Shown: one piece after another, positions 21,625 to 31,861 of the stretch
How the letters are laid out: every line of letters begins with the position of its first letter
Position numbering within the stretch: the first letter of the stretch is position 1
DNA from: Tannerellaceae bacterium
Lineage (GTDB): Bacteria > Bacteroidota > Bacteroidia > Bacteroidales > Tannerellaceae
NCBI GenBank assembly: GCA_031270665.1
Contig: JAISXD010000079.1
Span: 1 to 64,000, forward strand
DNA length: 64,000 nucleotides
Direction: 5' to 3'
Program-made: the position numbers and the translations under genes
Notes under the pieces: generated by a model
Told to the model about the DNA's origin: nothing
Databases searched by the model: none
Seen by the model: only the letters and a program-made list of their open reading frames with translations

Positions 21625-23214
21625 TTAAAATTCCGATGTGAAATGGAATTTAATAGCCGGAAAATCCTGTTGAGCCATTGTCAGCACATACGAAGAATCG
21701 GCTAAGTAAACATCTCGTCCTTCTTTATCCCAAGCCATGTATTGTACTTTTCGCTTCTTAAAGTTTTCAAGCATTTCGGCATCGCCGCTTTCTATCCAAC
21801 AAGCTTTATATAAACTAAGAGGTTCCCATTTACATTGCGCTCCGTATTCGTGCAAAAGGCGGTATTGGATCACTTCAAACTGTAATTGGCCAACTGTTCC
21901 GATGATCTTCCGGCCGTTAAACCGGTTTGTAAACAATTGGGCTACTCCCTCATCCATTAATTGTTCGATGCCTTTATTCAATTGTTTGGCTTTCATCGGA
22001 TCGACATTCTCAATATAGTTGAACATCTCGGGAGAAAAGCTTGGCAATCCTTTAAAATGAAGATTTTCACCTGCCGTTAAGGTATCGCCAATCGTAAAGT
22101 TTCCGGTATCGGGAAGGCCAATGATATCCCCGGCAAAAGCTTCGTCTACCACCTCTTTTTTCTGAGCCATAAAAGCAGTCGGGCTGCTAAAACGCATTAT
22201 TTTATCAAAACGGACATGCCTGTAATTCGCATTTCGTTCAAATTTACCCGAACATATCTTTACAAAAGCGATACAACTCCGATGGTTCGGATCCATATTG
22301 GCATGAATCTTAAATATAAAACCGGTAAAATTTTCTTCTTCCGGATCAACAACACGTTCCAACGCTTGTACCGGACGGGGGGAAGGGGCTATCCTGACAA
22401 AGCAATCCAGTAATTCTTTCACGCCAAAATTATTCAAAGCAGAGCCGAAGAACACCGGAGCAATATCTCCTTTCAGATACGTATCCACATCAAATGCCGG
22501 ATATACGCCTTCTATCAGTTCCAGGTCTTCACGCAACTTAACCGCCAAAGGGGCGTCTATATGCTTTTCAAGTTCAGTGCTATTCACATCTTTAAACTCG
22601 ATGCTCTCTGTTACATATTGTTTGCTCGGCGTATAGATATCCAGCTTCTTTTCATAAATATTATATACGCCTTTAAAGCGTTGCCCCATATCAATCGGCC
22701 AACTTAGCGGGCGAACCTTTATTTGTAGTTCCTCTTCTACCTCATCCAAAAGGTCGAACGGGTCTTTCCCATCCCGGTCGAGTTTATTAACAAACACAAT
22801 CACGGGCGTTTTGCGCATACGGCAAACCTCCATCAACTTACGAGTCTGTGCCTCCACGCCTTTTGCCGCATCAATAACGATAATCACACTATCCACAGCC
22901 GTTAACGTACGGAATGTATCTTCGGCAAAATCCTGGTGGCCGGGTGTATCCAGAATATTTATTTTATGACCTGCATAATCGAAAGCCATAACAGAAGTAG
23001 CCACCGATATACCACGCTGTTTCTCTATTTCCATCCAGTCGGAGGTAGCCGTTTTCTTTATCTTGTTTGACTTAACAGCTCCGGCTACATGAATGGCTCC
23101 TCCAAATAATAATAATTTCTCCGTCAATGTCGTTTTTCCGGCATCCGGGTGACTTACAATAGCAAACGTTCTTCTCCTTCTTATTTCCTCAGCATATGCC
23201 ATATCTGTTGTCAA
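21625..23214 (-). CDS. prfC: Peptide chain release factor 3
   Basis: [46 protein letters not shown]3-type C-terminus. Confidence 0.97.
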   Translation of the reverse strand: MTTDMAYAEEIRRRRTFAIVSHPDAGKTTLTEKLLLFGGAIHVAGAVKSNKIKKTATSDWMEIEKQRGISVATSVMAFDYAGHKINILDTPGHQDFAEDTFRTLTAVDSVIIVIDAAKGVEAQTRKLMEVCRMRKTPVIVFVNKLDRDGKDPFDLLDEVEEELQIKVRPLSWPIDMGQRFKGVYNIYEKKLDIYTPSKQYVTESIEFKDVNSTELEKHIDAPLAVKLREDLELIEGVYPAFDVDTYLKGDIAPVFFGSALNNFGVKELLDCFVRIAPSPRPVQALERVVDPEEENFTGFIFKIHANMDPNHRSCIAFVKICSGKFERNANYRHVRFDKIMRFSSPTAFMAQKKEVVDEAFAGDIIGLPDTGNFTIGDTLTAGENLHFKGLPSFSPEMFNYIENVDPMKAKQLNKGIEQLMDEGVAQLFTNRFNGRKIIGTVGQLQFEVIQYRLLHEYGAQCKWEPLSLYKACWIESGDAEMLENFKKRKVQYMAWDKEGRDVYLADSSYVLTMAQQDFPAIKFHFTSEF

Positions 23215-24077
23215 TCATTTAGCCTGGCGATCATTCGCCTCAGGCTTTCTTCCCAATGCGGGATTGTTAAACCATATTTCTTTTTTATCTTTCCTTTATT
23301 CAATACGCTATATTGCGGACGTACAGCGCGGGTAGGATAATCTTTCGTGTCAATAGGGGATATCTTACACGAAAGATGTTTCAATTCAACTATTTTCAGC
23401 GCAAAATCATACCAACTGCACACACCTTCGTTGGAATAATGATAGGTACCACGAATGAATTCTTTTTCCTCCGAATAATCTAGAATAGACAAGATAGCCG
23501 ACGCTAAATCACCGGAATAGGTAGGGGTGCCAATTTGATCGAAAACAACATTCAGTTCGTTTCGCTCCTTCCCTAAACGAAGCATCGTTTTCACGAAATT
23601 ATTTCCAAATTCGGAATACAACCAGGATGTCCGGACAATAACAGCATTGGGACAAACCGCCTTTAAAATAAGTTCGCCTTCATGCTTGCTTCTTCCGTAA
23701 GCAGACATCGGACAGGTATAATCGGATTCAACATAAGGAATACTATTCGTACCATCAAATACATAATCGGTAGATATATGTATCACTTTGGCTTTTGCTG
23801 CCGAAGCCGCCTCTCCTAAATTACGGACAGCATCACGGTTTATGGTTAAACACAACACCTCTTCGTCTTCCGCTTTATCTACAGCCGTATAAGCCGCACA
23901 ATTCACCACGTAGTCTACCTCATAGACCTCCATATAGTCCAGAAGAGCCTCTTTGTCACAGATATCTAATACCTCGACATCTGTAAAAAGAAACCTGTAA
24001 TGCAGATATTGTTTAGACAACAAGCGAAGCGAATTGCCTAACTGTCCGTTAGCTCCGGTTATCAAAATTGTTTTCAT
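23211..24077 (-). CDS. rfbD: dTDP-4-dehydrorhamnose reductase
   Basis: [41 protein letters not shown]. Confidence 0.94.
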   Translation of the reverse strand: MKTILITGANGQLGNSLRLLSKQYLHYRFLFTDVEVLDICDKEALLDYMEVYEVDYVVNCAAYTAVDKAEDEEVLCLTINRDAVRNLGEAASAAKAKVIHISTDYVFDGTNSIPYVESDYTCPMSAYGRSKHEGELILKAVCPNAVIVRTSWLYSEFGNNFVKTMLRLGKERNELNVVFDQIGTPTYSGDLASAILSILDYSEEKEFIRGTYHYSNEGVCSWYDFALKIVELKHLSCKISPIDTKDYPTRAVRPQYSVLNKGKIKKKYGLTIPHWEESLRRMIARLND

Positions 24078-24083
24078 CCTATA

Positions 24084-24632
24084 TCAATCGTCTAAATGTA
24101 ATTCACCTTTTAAATTTGCCCTGTATTTTTCGGATAGCATGGCAAGGAACAAACTGATTTGTTTAATGCCTTCCATTGTTTTGGAGCTCACTTCTTTATG
24201 TTGCATTCGTAACATCAGATAGCCATAGACTGCCGTAAAACAAGTCTCCAACTCCGGCATCTCTTCTCCGCCCGATTTGGCGCGCAACTGCACAATATAA
24301 GGAAGTGTTTTATAATATGCTGCTCCATAAATTATTTCCTCCGGAGACTTTAACAAATGAAGATGAAGGTCTGTCAACGTAATAATAACATTCCTGTTTA
24401 GTTGGATATGCCCCTTCTCCATAACCCCTTCAGAGCGCATCATCTCTATTAACTCTTCATACCACCGGGTTATTTCCTCCTTTACCTCATCGGATTGTCC
24501 ATATCCGGGAATAACCGTTTGTCGGATAACGTTAATATCAAAATGATTCGCCCGGATAATATCCTCAACCTGCCACATATAAAGTAAATATTCGGCAATA
24601 TTTTCTTTCCTTTTCCGTAGAGCAATAATCAT
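24084..24632 (-). CDS. DUF4924 family protein
   Basis: RKRKENIAEYLLYMWQVEDIIRA is the typical N-terminus of the family. Confidence 0.8.
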   Translation of the reverse strand: MIIALRKRKENIAEYLLYMWQVEDIIRANHFDINVIRQTVIPGYGQSDEVKEEITRWYEELIEMMRSEGVMEKGHIQLNRNVIITLTDLHLHLLKSPEEIIYGAAYYKTLPYIVQLRAKSGGEEMPELETCFTAVYGYLMLRMQHKEVSSKTMEGIKQISLFLAMLSEKYRANLKGELHLDD

Positions 24633-24673
24633 GCGTGCAAAATTACATAAAATACCTGGTATTTCATTTCATT
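24619..24673. repeat. 55-bp repeat copy 1 (promoter plus first codons of the DUF4924 gene)
   Basis: 51/55 identity by eye to 37078-37132; contains TAATTTTG (-7 box on - strand) and ATG. Confidence 0.85.
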
Positions 24674-24759
24674 CAGAAAAAAATACATCCGGAAAGGACA
24701 CCTCCAATCATCAAAAGGAAGCCTCAATTATAGCACACGGAATCGAAACATAGGATTCG

Positions 24760-25375
24760 TTTACGACTAGGCCAACCGGAACAGGAGCAACGACTGCGCT
24801 AACCCCGAAACAGTGATAGATAGGATAATGATACAGATTATAACCTGTAGCTTATTAAACCCATAGAAGACATTGTGCCGGAAGAGAAAAATTTATGCAC
24901 AATATTTGCCGGTTTATTTTCCAGATTCAATACCCATAAGAACAGTGAAACCGAAGCAATAATAAATGAACAAACATAGAATACAGGCTCATTCGGGATT
25001 CATTCATTACAATCACAGCGCCTGCAATCAAAGAGATCAACCGTTTGTTTGTACTCATTCTCACCAGAGTGCTTGCCGGATAAAGAGTTAATAATACATA
25101 GAAGAAAGCGATTGAAACAAGGCTGATAACCAAACGATACTTATTCCAATGCTTATTTATACTCTGTTTCGAACAATAAGCCACAACAGATAAAAATGCT
25201 CTCCAACGGCCAGCAACCATATATGGCGCATGGGATGTATTCCCCAATTAAAAGCAAAATAATAATTAGACAGATAAGAGGCTATGTATCCCAATCCATC
25301 CCATGAAATAAAAACACCAACCAATACAACTGACAGATAGTATATGGGGAAAATCCGTAGAACACAAAACGGCAT
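24760..25375 (-). pseudogene. Degraded acyltransferase-3 family membrane protein
   Basis: LRIFPIYYLSVVLVG...HIWLLAVGEHFYLLW (OafA-like) is frameshifted into MGNTSHAPYMVAGRW...SLVSIAFFYVLLT; downstream reading also broken. Confidence 0.7.
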
Positions 25376-25526
25376 TCGAGGAGAACTATCCCACTGAATA
25401 CAGGGACTTTAATTCATCATAGACTGTAATGTGGGTTAAAGTGCTCTCGTCCGAATTTTATTTGCTTGCATGCAAGGATAGGAGTTAACACTCCAACTGC
25501 AATTCACATCATCCAAGATTTATTTT

Positions 25527-26453
25527 TTATTTATGTACATTTCTATACGACGTTTTCAGCATGTTGGAGTGAGGGTCATGGCAAGTGATACAGTTCATTC
25601 CTTCATAAACACCCGTAGGGGTTTTGTCGTCTTCCGAACCGATTTGTCGGGCAGTATTTGGTGCATGGCATTGCATGCAGAGCAAGGTATTCGGATCGTC
25701 TATAATCTGTCGTAAAGAATCTTGTTCAAAGAGCGTGATTTTTTGTAAATCGGCAGACGGCATATGGCGTCTATCCGCTCTCATATACAAAGCTGTAGCC
25801 GGATATTTCGCTTTCTCCGCAAGTGTAGCTCTTGTATTTTCATCCATCTTTTCGTATGGAATATTACGTGGTTGCTCATGGTGTGATTGATGGCAAGCTA
25901 AACAAGAAATCGTAGGTTTGTTCATTTGTTTGGTCTCTTTTATCTTCCATTTGTCCACATCGCCTACCATCGTCATTAACACATCGATATCTCCGTCATA
26001 AAACATCCCATGGCAGCGAAAACAATCCCAATAAGGACGTTCCATCTTATTGTGTTCGACATCCATGAATATATCCTTATAAGAGGCTGAATGTGCCCCG
26101 CTTTTCCAAGCTACCAGTTCTGCCTGATGGCATTCTGCACACCTGTTTGCGATGGCTAAGGATTGTTTTTCACTCAGATAAATATCCTCAAATGTCTTTT
26201 TTTTCGTAAAATGGGTATAAATCATATTCAGCTTCTCCTTTGCGCTTTGTACGCTTTCCAATGCTTTTCCATGACAATCAATACAAACTACTTCCGCATG
26301 GACAGACTGTTCCCATTTGGAACAGACAGGTTTTATTTCATGGCATAAAGCACAAGTATAGTTAGGATATAAGGTATTCCAAGTGACATATGATGATATT
26401 CCTACTATAAAAAAAGCTACCAGCATAATCAAAATGTAATATCGCTTTTTCAT
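25527..26453 (-). CDS. Multiheme (7 x CXXCH) membrane-anchored cytochrome c, NapC/NirT-NrfH-like N-terminus
   Basis: N-terminal TM; CALCH, CIDCH, CAECH, CFRCH, CLACH, CMQCH, CITCH. Confidence 0.9.
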   Translation of the reverse strand: MKKRYYILIMLVAFFIVGISSYVTWNTLYPNYTCALCHEIKPVCSKWEQSVHAEVVCIDCHGKALESVQSAKEKLNMIYTHFTKKKTFEDIYLSEKQSLAIANRCAECHQAELVAWKSGAHSASYKDIFMDVEHNKMERPYWDCFRCHGMFYDGDIDVLMTMVGDVDKWKIKETKQMNKPTISCLACHQSHHEQPRNIPYEKMDENTRATLAEKAKYPATALYMRADRRHMPSADLQKITLFEQDSLRQIIDDPNTLLCMQCHAPNTARQIGSEDDKTPTGVYEGMNCITCHDPHSNMLKTSYRNVHK

Positions 26454-26474
26454 TCTGTTTGTCCTTTCTTCTTT

Positions 26475-28112
26475 TTACATCCATTTACTTGCAATATGTC
26501 CTCCTACTCGGAAAGCTAGCGCCATGATAGTCAGTACCGGGTTGAATCCTCCGTTTGTCACCATCAGACTTCCGTCGGCAACATAAAGGTTTTCCATATC
26601 ATGTATCCTGCCGAATGAATCTGTTACCGATGTGGCTGGATTGTTCCCCATCCTGCATGTCCCGCCCTGATGCTGGCCTCCTCCTTGTTGGCCTTCGCCT
26701 CCTCCCCGTCGCCAGATTTTTACAGCTCCGGCTTTGATGAAAATTTCTTCTGCTTTCGACGACAAGAATTGGCAGTTTATTTTATCTAAAGGATGATGTC
26801 CGCCGGAAAAGGCTGCAACAGGAACCCCCCAAAAGTCTTTCACATCCTCCGCAATCGTCACCCGTGCGTCAAAAATAGGAATCTCTTGTATAGGACCTAC
26901 CAACAGACCTGTCCGTTGGTAGTTCTCCCGTTGATACTTTTTATGCTCTTTTCCCCATGTAGGCGAACCCGGAGGGCGTTGGTCGGTAAAGGCATAAGGC
27001 CCCAGGAAGAATTCATTAGCCAATAATCCACCGCCGATTATACCTTTATTGTGATGGTTATAGTCCATGATGCCCAAAGTCGTGTTCGGCCCGGTGGTCA
27101 AATCAAGAATATCGAAATCAAAAAGAGCGACTGCACCGGTATAGGAATGCCCCTGATGATTACGTCCTACCCAGTCGTTATTATTCCCTATCCCATTTGG
27201 GAATTCGACCGATTTGGAATTAAGGAGCAGACGAGCCGTTTCATGTGCAGAAGCCGATAATACAATAATATCCGCTTCCAACGTTTTCGATTTGTTGTTT
27301 TCATCGAAATAAGCTACACCTGTCGCTTTGCCTTTTCCGTCGGTATGGATTTTGTAAACGAAACAATTGGTTTTCACCTCGCAATTGCCGGTCTGCATGG
27401 CTACCGGGATAACCGTGTTCTGGGTGCCGTTCTTGGCATTGACAGGGCAGGCGGTTCCTACGCAGTAGCGGTTACGGATACAAGCTCCTCGCCCGTTGTA
27501 AGGAACGGAATTCCTCAGCATGGGAACAGGAAACGGATGAAGCTCCATATTCTGGCATACATTTTTCAAGAATTCCCCTTCCCTGCTATATTCAAAAGGC
27601 GGCATAGGATATGGATTATCTTTATTGGGAGCAAAAGGAATACCAGACATATCACCGGCTACTCCGATTTCTCTTTCTGCCTTATCATAACTAGGTGCCA
27701 AATCTTCATAAGAGATAGGCCAGTCGTCCAACGTAGAACCTTCCACTGCGCCGTAGGTCGATTTCATCTTAAAGTCTTCAGGCATAAATCTCCAAGCCAT
27801 CGCTCCGTATGAAACCGTTCCAGAGCCTACGCATGCAGCAATATGGTTTACAGCACGATAAACCGTATTGCGTTTTCCGTCAGGGCTGATCAAGACACGA
27901 GGATTCTTTTTCCCGTCCGGTCCGAAAGAAGTACCTAAATCCTGTACGCGCTGAGAGATTAATTCATCATTGAAATGCTTATCGTACGAAGGCCAGTCGC
28001 CCCGTTCGAAAAGAGTAACCTTGATGTTGCTTGTCGCTAATTCTTTAGCCACAATACCTCCTCCGGCACCCGCTCCGACAACTATTGCTGTTATATATTT
28101 ATTTTTCCCCAT
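26475..28112 (-). CDS. GMC family FAD-dependent oxidoreductase
   Basis: AIVVGAGAGGGIVAKELA FAD-binding motif; C-terminal GGTCRMGNNPATSVTDSFGRIHDMENLYVADGS..NP. Confidence 0.93.
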   Translation of the reverse strand: MGKNKYITAIVVGAGAGGGIVAKELATSNIKVTLFERGDWPSYDKHFNDELISQRVQDLGTSFGPDGKKNPRVLISPDGKRNTVYRAVNHIAACVGSGTVSYGAMAWRFMPEDFKMKSTYGAVEGSTLDDWPISYEDLAPSYDKAEREIGVAGDMSGIPFAPNKDNPYPMPPFEYSREGEFLKNVCQNMELHPFPVPMLRNSVPYNGRGACIRNRYCVGTACPVNAKNGTQNTVIPVAMQTGNCEVKTNCFVYKIHTDGKGKATGVAYFDENNKSKTLEADIIVLSASAHETARLLLNSKSVEFPNGIGNNNDWVGRNHQGHSYTGAVALFDFDILDLTTGPNTTLGIMDYNHHNKGIIGGGLLANEFFLGPYAFTDQRPPGSPTWGKEHKKYQRENYQRTGLLVGPIQEIPIFDARVTIAEDVKDFWGVPVAAFSGGHHPLDKINCQFLSSKAEEIFIKAGAVKIWRRGGGEGQQGGGQHQGGTCRMGNNPATSVTDSFGRIHDMENLYVADGSLMVTNGGFNPVLTIMALAFRVGGHIASKWM

Positions 28113-28650
28113 ATCTATTTTGTCCTGCTATGAACGGATAATTCAAATTCATCATGCGATAACTTATGTAATCTTTATTTCCACCGTGATGAGGCGCACC
28201 GTAAAAGCCTTGCATCGTATTGCGTCTGACTATTCGGAAAAACTCTCTTTGCGAGGCTTTCTCCCAATGCTCTTCGGGGAGTTCGCCTTTTTCCATGGTC
28301 AACAATAGCTGGGTTTGATCATCCCAAGATAACGCAGTGAATTCTTTGTTATAAACGGATGTGCAATACGAATTAACGGCTTGGATACCTTCGTGGTAAA
28401 GTTCTTTTAGCTCCGGAAACCGGATATAAATCTGTCTGTCAATATAATTGACAACTCCGGAATCGATTGCTCCGGGATATTCATCCGTCGGAATAATCTG
28501 CTCACAGATGGCACCTAAACAGTCCGCCTGTAGGGGAGAGAACGAACGATAAGTTTGTGTTTTCCCCCTCGTACTACAGGCCGGTAACAATAATGTGCTT
28601 CCATATAAAGCAATACATTGCTTTATAAAATTGCGACGATTATATTTCAT
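28099..28650 (-). CDS. Gluconate 2-dehydrogenase subunit 3 family protein, Tat lipoprotein
   Basis: NRRNFIK Tat-like motif plus LLPACS lipobox; QADCLGAICEQIIPTDEYPGAIDSGVVNYIDRQI. Confidence 0.88.
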   Translation of the reverse strand: MKYNRRNFIKQCIALYGSTLLLPACSTRGKTQTYRSFSPLQADCLGAICEQIIPTDEYPGAIDSGVVNYIDRQIYIRFPELKELYHEGIQAVNSYCTSVYNKEFTALSWDDQTQLLLTMEKGELPEEHWEKASQREFFRIVRRNTMQGFYGAPHHGGNKDYISYRMMNLNYPFIAGQNRYGEK

Positions 28651-28654
28651 ACGA

Positions 28655-30193
28655 TTAGCATCTCCAAGGACGTTGCCTGTTTATTTGTTGCGATAATACT
28701 TCTGCTGCAATATTTACATCATCCACAATTTGGAAATCATACATGCCGACGCAAATAAAGTCGGCACCTCCTTCAAATGCATATTTGAATCCTTCGTTCG
28801 GATGTATGGCACCGGCGGCCAACACTTTAAATGCTATCCAAGGCTGTTCCAAGTTCTTCATGTATTCAATGGTTTCTTCCGGATTGGTACACCATATGTT
28901 GTCGTGCCTTTCTTCGGGCTTGGCCGACCAATAGTTGATATGATGCAACGTCTTTACCCAATAGTCCGGTTTGATTCCGATATCCACACAACGTTTAACC
29001 ACTTCCAAAGAATGCGCTCCGATACCGGCAGGTACACCTTGCCGTCTTATTTTTTCAATCCATTCGCCAACAATTTCGAAGCTTTCTCCTCTGCGTAAGA
29101 TACGTTCTGTTATCTCACCTTGTATATAGCAGGTTGCCGCGCCATTGTCGATAGAGATCTTAATACCTTTGTCAACATCTCCCACGCCTGCACAGTCCGA
29201 AATAAACTGGATTTTTCCTCGTGTTTCTTTCCAGTACGCATTAATAAGCGGTGTGAGGGATGTGTTCAGGATAATAGCATTCATACCACATTGCTCTCCT
29301 AATTGTAGTGTCTCGAACACTTTTTCTTGCGTATGGTATTTCTTGACCAATGAAGGGACATAGATCAAGTCACGGGAATGTGCCCATCCTCCGATCAGGT
29401 TACATCCCATAAACATTCGGCTCATTTCCACATTCCCTATTTTTGCCCTAGGTAAAGTGCCCTTTAAGTCTTTCAGATCAGTGAATTCGAATGTACGGGT
29501 AGTAGCACCGGATATAGAGTCTATAGCCATAGGTTTACTGAACGCATTGGTCCGTACAGCCGCCCAGGTAAATGCGCTAATAAAAGGGATAGAAGCTAAA
29601 CTATAGATGAAATTCCTTCTTTCCAAAGTTTCTCTTTCCTCTTTGGTTACTTCCCGGCATGGATGTTCCGGCTGGGATTCTTTTTCTTTATTCTTATGTA
29701 TTTTTTTGTTTATGAAATCTTTTACCAGTTTTAAATTGACCTGAACAAGAGAAGGCAGAAAAGCTATCAAAATCAAGGCAAGCATCTCTATGAGGTTCTT
29801 GTCAATAATCATATAGCTGCCTTCTTTCATGGAGTCGGCAATTGTGAAAGGGGGGTTAGCCGTATAATACAAAAGCAGCAAGGCTGCTCCTCCGATTGCT
29901 GCAATACGTGTGAAAACACCGAAAATCAAAGCCAATCCGATAAGGATCAATCCCCAGATATTACAGAAGTTAACAATGGCAAGAATAGTGCTGTTATCTG
30001 CCATGGCATGGAAAATACCGGAAAATATCCAATCGGAATACATCAAATAACTTGCTGCACTCCATGCAGGATTAGCCAACTTTATGATCCCTTCATACAG
30101 GAAATGCCACCCGATAAACATTTTCAATATTAATATCAATAATAATTGTGTGTTATTAAAAACAACTTTCGATTCTACTTTTTTAATTTCCAT
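28655..30193 (-). CDS. DoxX-domain membrane protein fused to a C-terminal aldo/keto-reductase-like (TIM-barrel) domain
   Basis: N-terminal DoxX (FIGWHFLYEGIIKLANPAWSAASYL, 4 TM), linker with ERRNFIYSLASIPFISAFTWA, C-terminal GNVEMSRMFMGCNLIGGWAHSRDL. Start chosen at MEIKK. Confidence 0.8.
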   Translation of the reverse strand: MEIKKVESKVVFNNTQLLLILILKMFIGWHFLYEGIIKLANPAWSAASYLMYSDWIFSGIFHAMADNSTILAIVNFCNIWGLILIGLALIFGVFTRIAAIGGAALLLLYYTANPPFTIADSMKEGSYMIIDKNLIEMLALILIAFLPSLVQVNLKLVKDFINKKIHKNKEKESQPEHPCREVTKEERETLERRNFIYSLASIPFISAFTWAAVRTNAFSKPMAIDSISGATTRTFEFTDLKDLKGTLPRAKIGNVEMSRMFMGCNLIGGWAHSRDLIYVPSLVKKYHTQEKVFETLQLGEQCGMNAIILNTSLTPLINAYWKETRGKIQFISDCAGVGDVDKGIKISIDNGAATCYIQGEITERILRRGESFEIVGEWIEKIRRQGVPAGIGAHSLEVVKRCVDIGIKPDYWVKTLHHINYWSAKPEERHDNIWCTNPEETIEYMKNLEQPWIAFKVLAAGAIHPNEGFKYAFEGGADFICVGMYDFQIVDDVNIAAEVLSQQINRQRPWRC

Positions 30194-30274
30194 ATCACTT
30201 TTATAAATATTATGTCTTTGAGGCTGTAAGCTCCAGAGGTGCGCCGTTGGAGGTACACCTCCGGAATTCATTCA

Positions 30275-31831
30275 TTAATAGCCAGGATTCTGATGTCCGG
30301 CTAATTCAGGATTCAAACGTAGTTCCGACTCCGGTATCGGCCATAAGTAATTTTTGGAGGTATCAAATTTACGGACTTCAACCAAGATGGTCTTCCTTTC
30401 CCCTGTTCCCAACTCCGTATAATCCATTCCCTGCACGGGACCGTTTAATACGATTTCTGCTGTTCTCCAGCGAAGGATATCGAAGTACCTCAGGCTCTCG
30501 CCGGCGAATTCCATACGCCTTTCCTTTCTGACGGCTTGACGGAACTGTTCCTGGGATAAACCTTGCAGGTCGGGAAGTATATTGTTGTCGCCTCCCCTTG
30601 CCCTTGCTCTCACTTTGTTTATCGCATCATAGGCTAGTGCACTTGGACCGCCTATTTCGTTTTCCGCTTCAGCAAACATCAATAAGACATCCGCGTAACG
30701 CATCAGCATGAAGTTGATATGACAGCGAGTGATATATGTCATATCTTCTTTCAATACATATTTCTTGTACTGATATCCCGTGCATGTAGCATAATACGAG
30801 TGCCCGGCTTCATCGACGCTCCCGCTTCCCGGAGTCGGGTCGAATGTCATATTGTCTAAATAGGGATGCGGATCGCCCGGCATGATGAAATTAGCATTTC
30901 TCCGGCTGTCACCTGCTTCATACTCATCTATTAATGACCGGGTGGGAACATAATTGCTTAATCCTTGAGCTGAACGAGGTCCGATTGTTTCAAAAACACT
31001 ATTCATTCTCAAATCCGGCATATACTGATCATCCAGTAAGACTTCTATATTCATCTCATTTTCATACGTGAACAAATTTGCATAGTGGGGAAGCAAGGCG
31101 TAGCCATATGCAGCCTTCATGACTTCTTGGGTGGCTGCTTTTACTTCAGTATATTTCCCATTATACAAGCATATCCTGGCTTTTATTGCCCATGCCGCAC
31201 CTTTTGTTATTCTGCCAAGTTCTTCGTTATTCGCATATTTCACAGGAAGGTAACCGATAGCCTCATCCAAATCACGCAGGATGGATTCAATAATCGTATT
31301 TTTACTTTCACGTGGTTTTTTCGAATCATCAATAATTGTAATGGACTCTGTGACGAAAGGTACATCTCCATACAATATGGTCAACATATTGTATATCATG
31401 GCTCTGATAACCAACGCTTCACCTTTCAGGCGATTCTTTAAGCCCGTATCCATACCTGGTATATCTCCGACATGCGCAATGACATCATTTGTCCTTCTGA
31501 TATAGTTGTATGATTCCGTCCAGATATCTTTGACGAAGCCCCAAGACGAATTAAATGAGCCGTTTGCAACCATGTATCCTCTTTGCCAGGTTTGCGTAGT
31601 ACATGCATTGTCGGAACAACCTTCAAAATCAAATTGGTGCAACCTGAATATAGGGCTGAAAGCCTGATAACAAGCATTTGTTGCTAATATCCCGTCTTTT
31701 TCCTGTTGCCAATATTTGTCTGTGGCAATACGGTCTGTCGGATCAGTAACCAGAAAGCTATCATCACAACTGATACACATTGATAATGTAATGATGAAAA
31801 AGCTCAATAAATATATTTTTTTAGTTTTCAT
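30275..31831 (-). CDS. RagB/SusD family nutrient-binding lipoprotein
   Basis: Lipobox (SMCISC), RVRARGGDN, RKERRMEFAGESLRYFDILRW, C-terminal LWPIPESELRLNPELAGHQNPGY. Confidence 0.95.
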   Translation of the reverse strand: MKTKKIYLLSFFIITLSMCISCDDSFLVTDPTDRIATDKYWQQEKDGILATNACYQAFSPIFRLHQFDFEGCSDNACTTQTWQRGYMVANGSFNSSWGFVKDIWTESYNYIRRTNDVIAHVGDIPGMDTGLKNRLKGEALVIRAMIYNMLTILYGDVPFVTESITIIDDSKKPRESKNTIIESILRDLDEAIGYLPVKYANNEELGRITKGAAWAIKARICLYNGKYTEVKAATQEVMKAAYGYALLPHYANLFTYENEMNIEVLLDDQYMPDLRMNSVFETIGPRSAQGLSNYVPTRSLIDEYEAGDSRRNANFIMPGDPHPYLDNMTFDPTPGSGSVDEAGHSYYATCTGYQYKKYVLKEDMTYITRCHINFMLMRYADVLLMFAEAENEIGGPSALAYDAINKVRARARGGDNNILPDLQGLSQEQFRQAVRKERRMEFAGESLRYFDILRWRTAEIVLNGPVQGMDYTELGTGERKTILVEVRKFDTSKNYLWPIPESELRLNPELAGHQNPGY

Positions 31832-31861
31832 ATTTTATTTTTTGTTTTTCAGGTTTTACAA

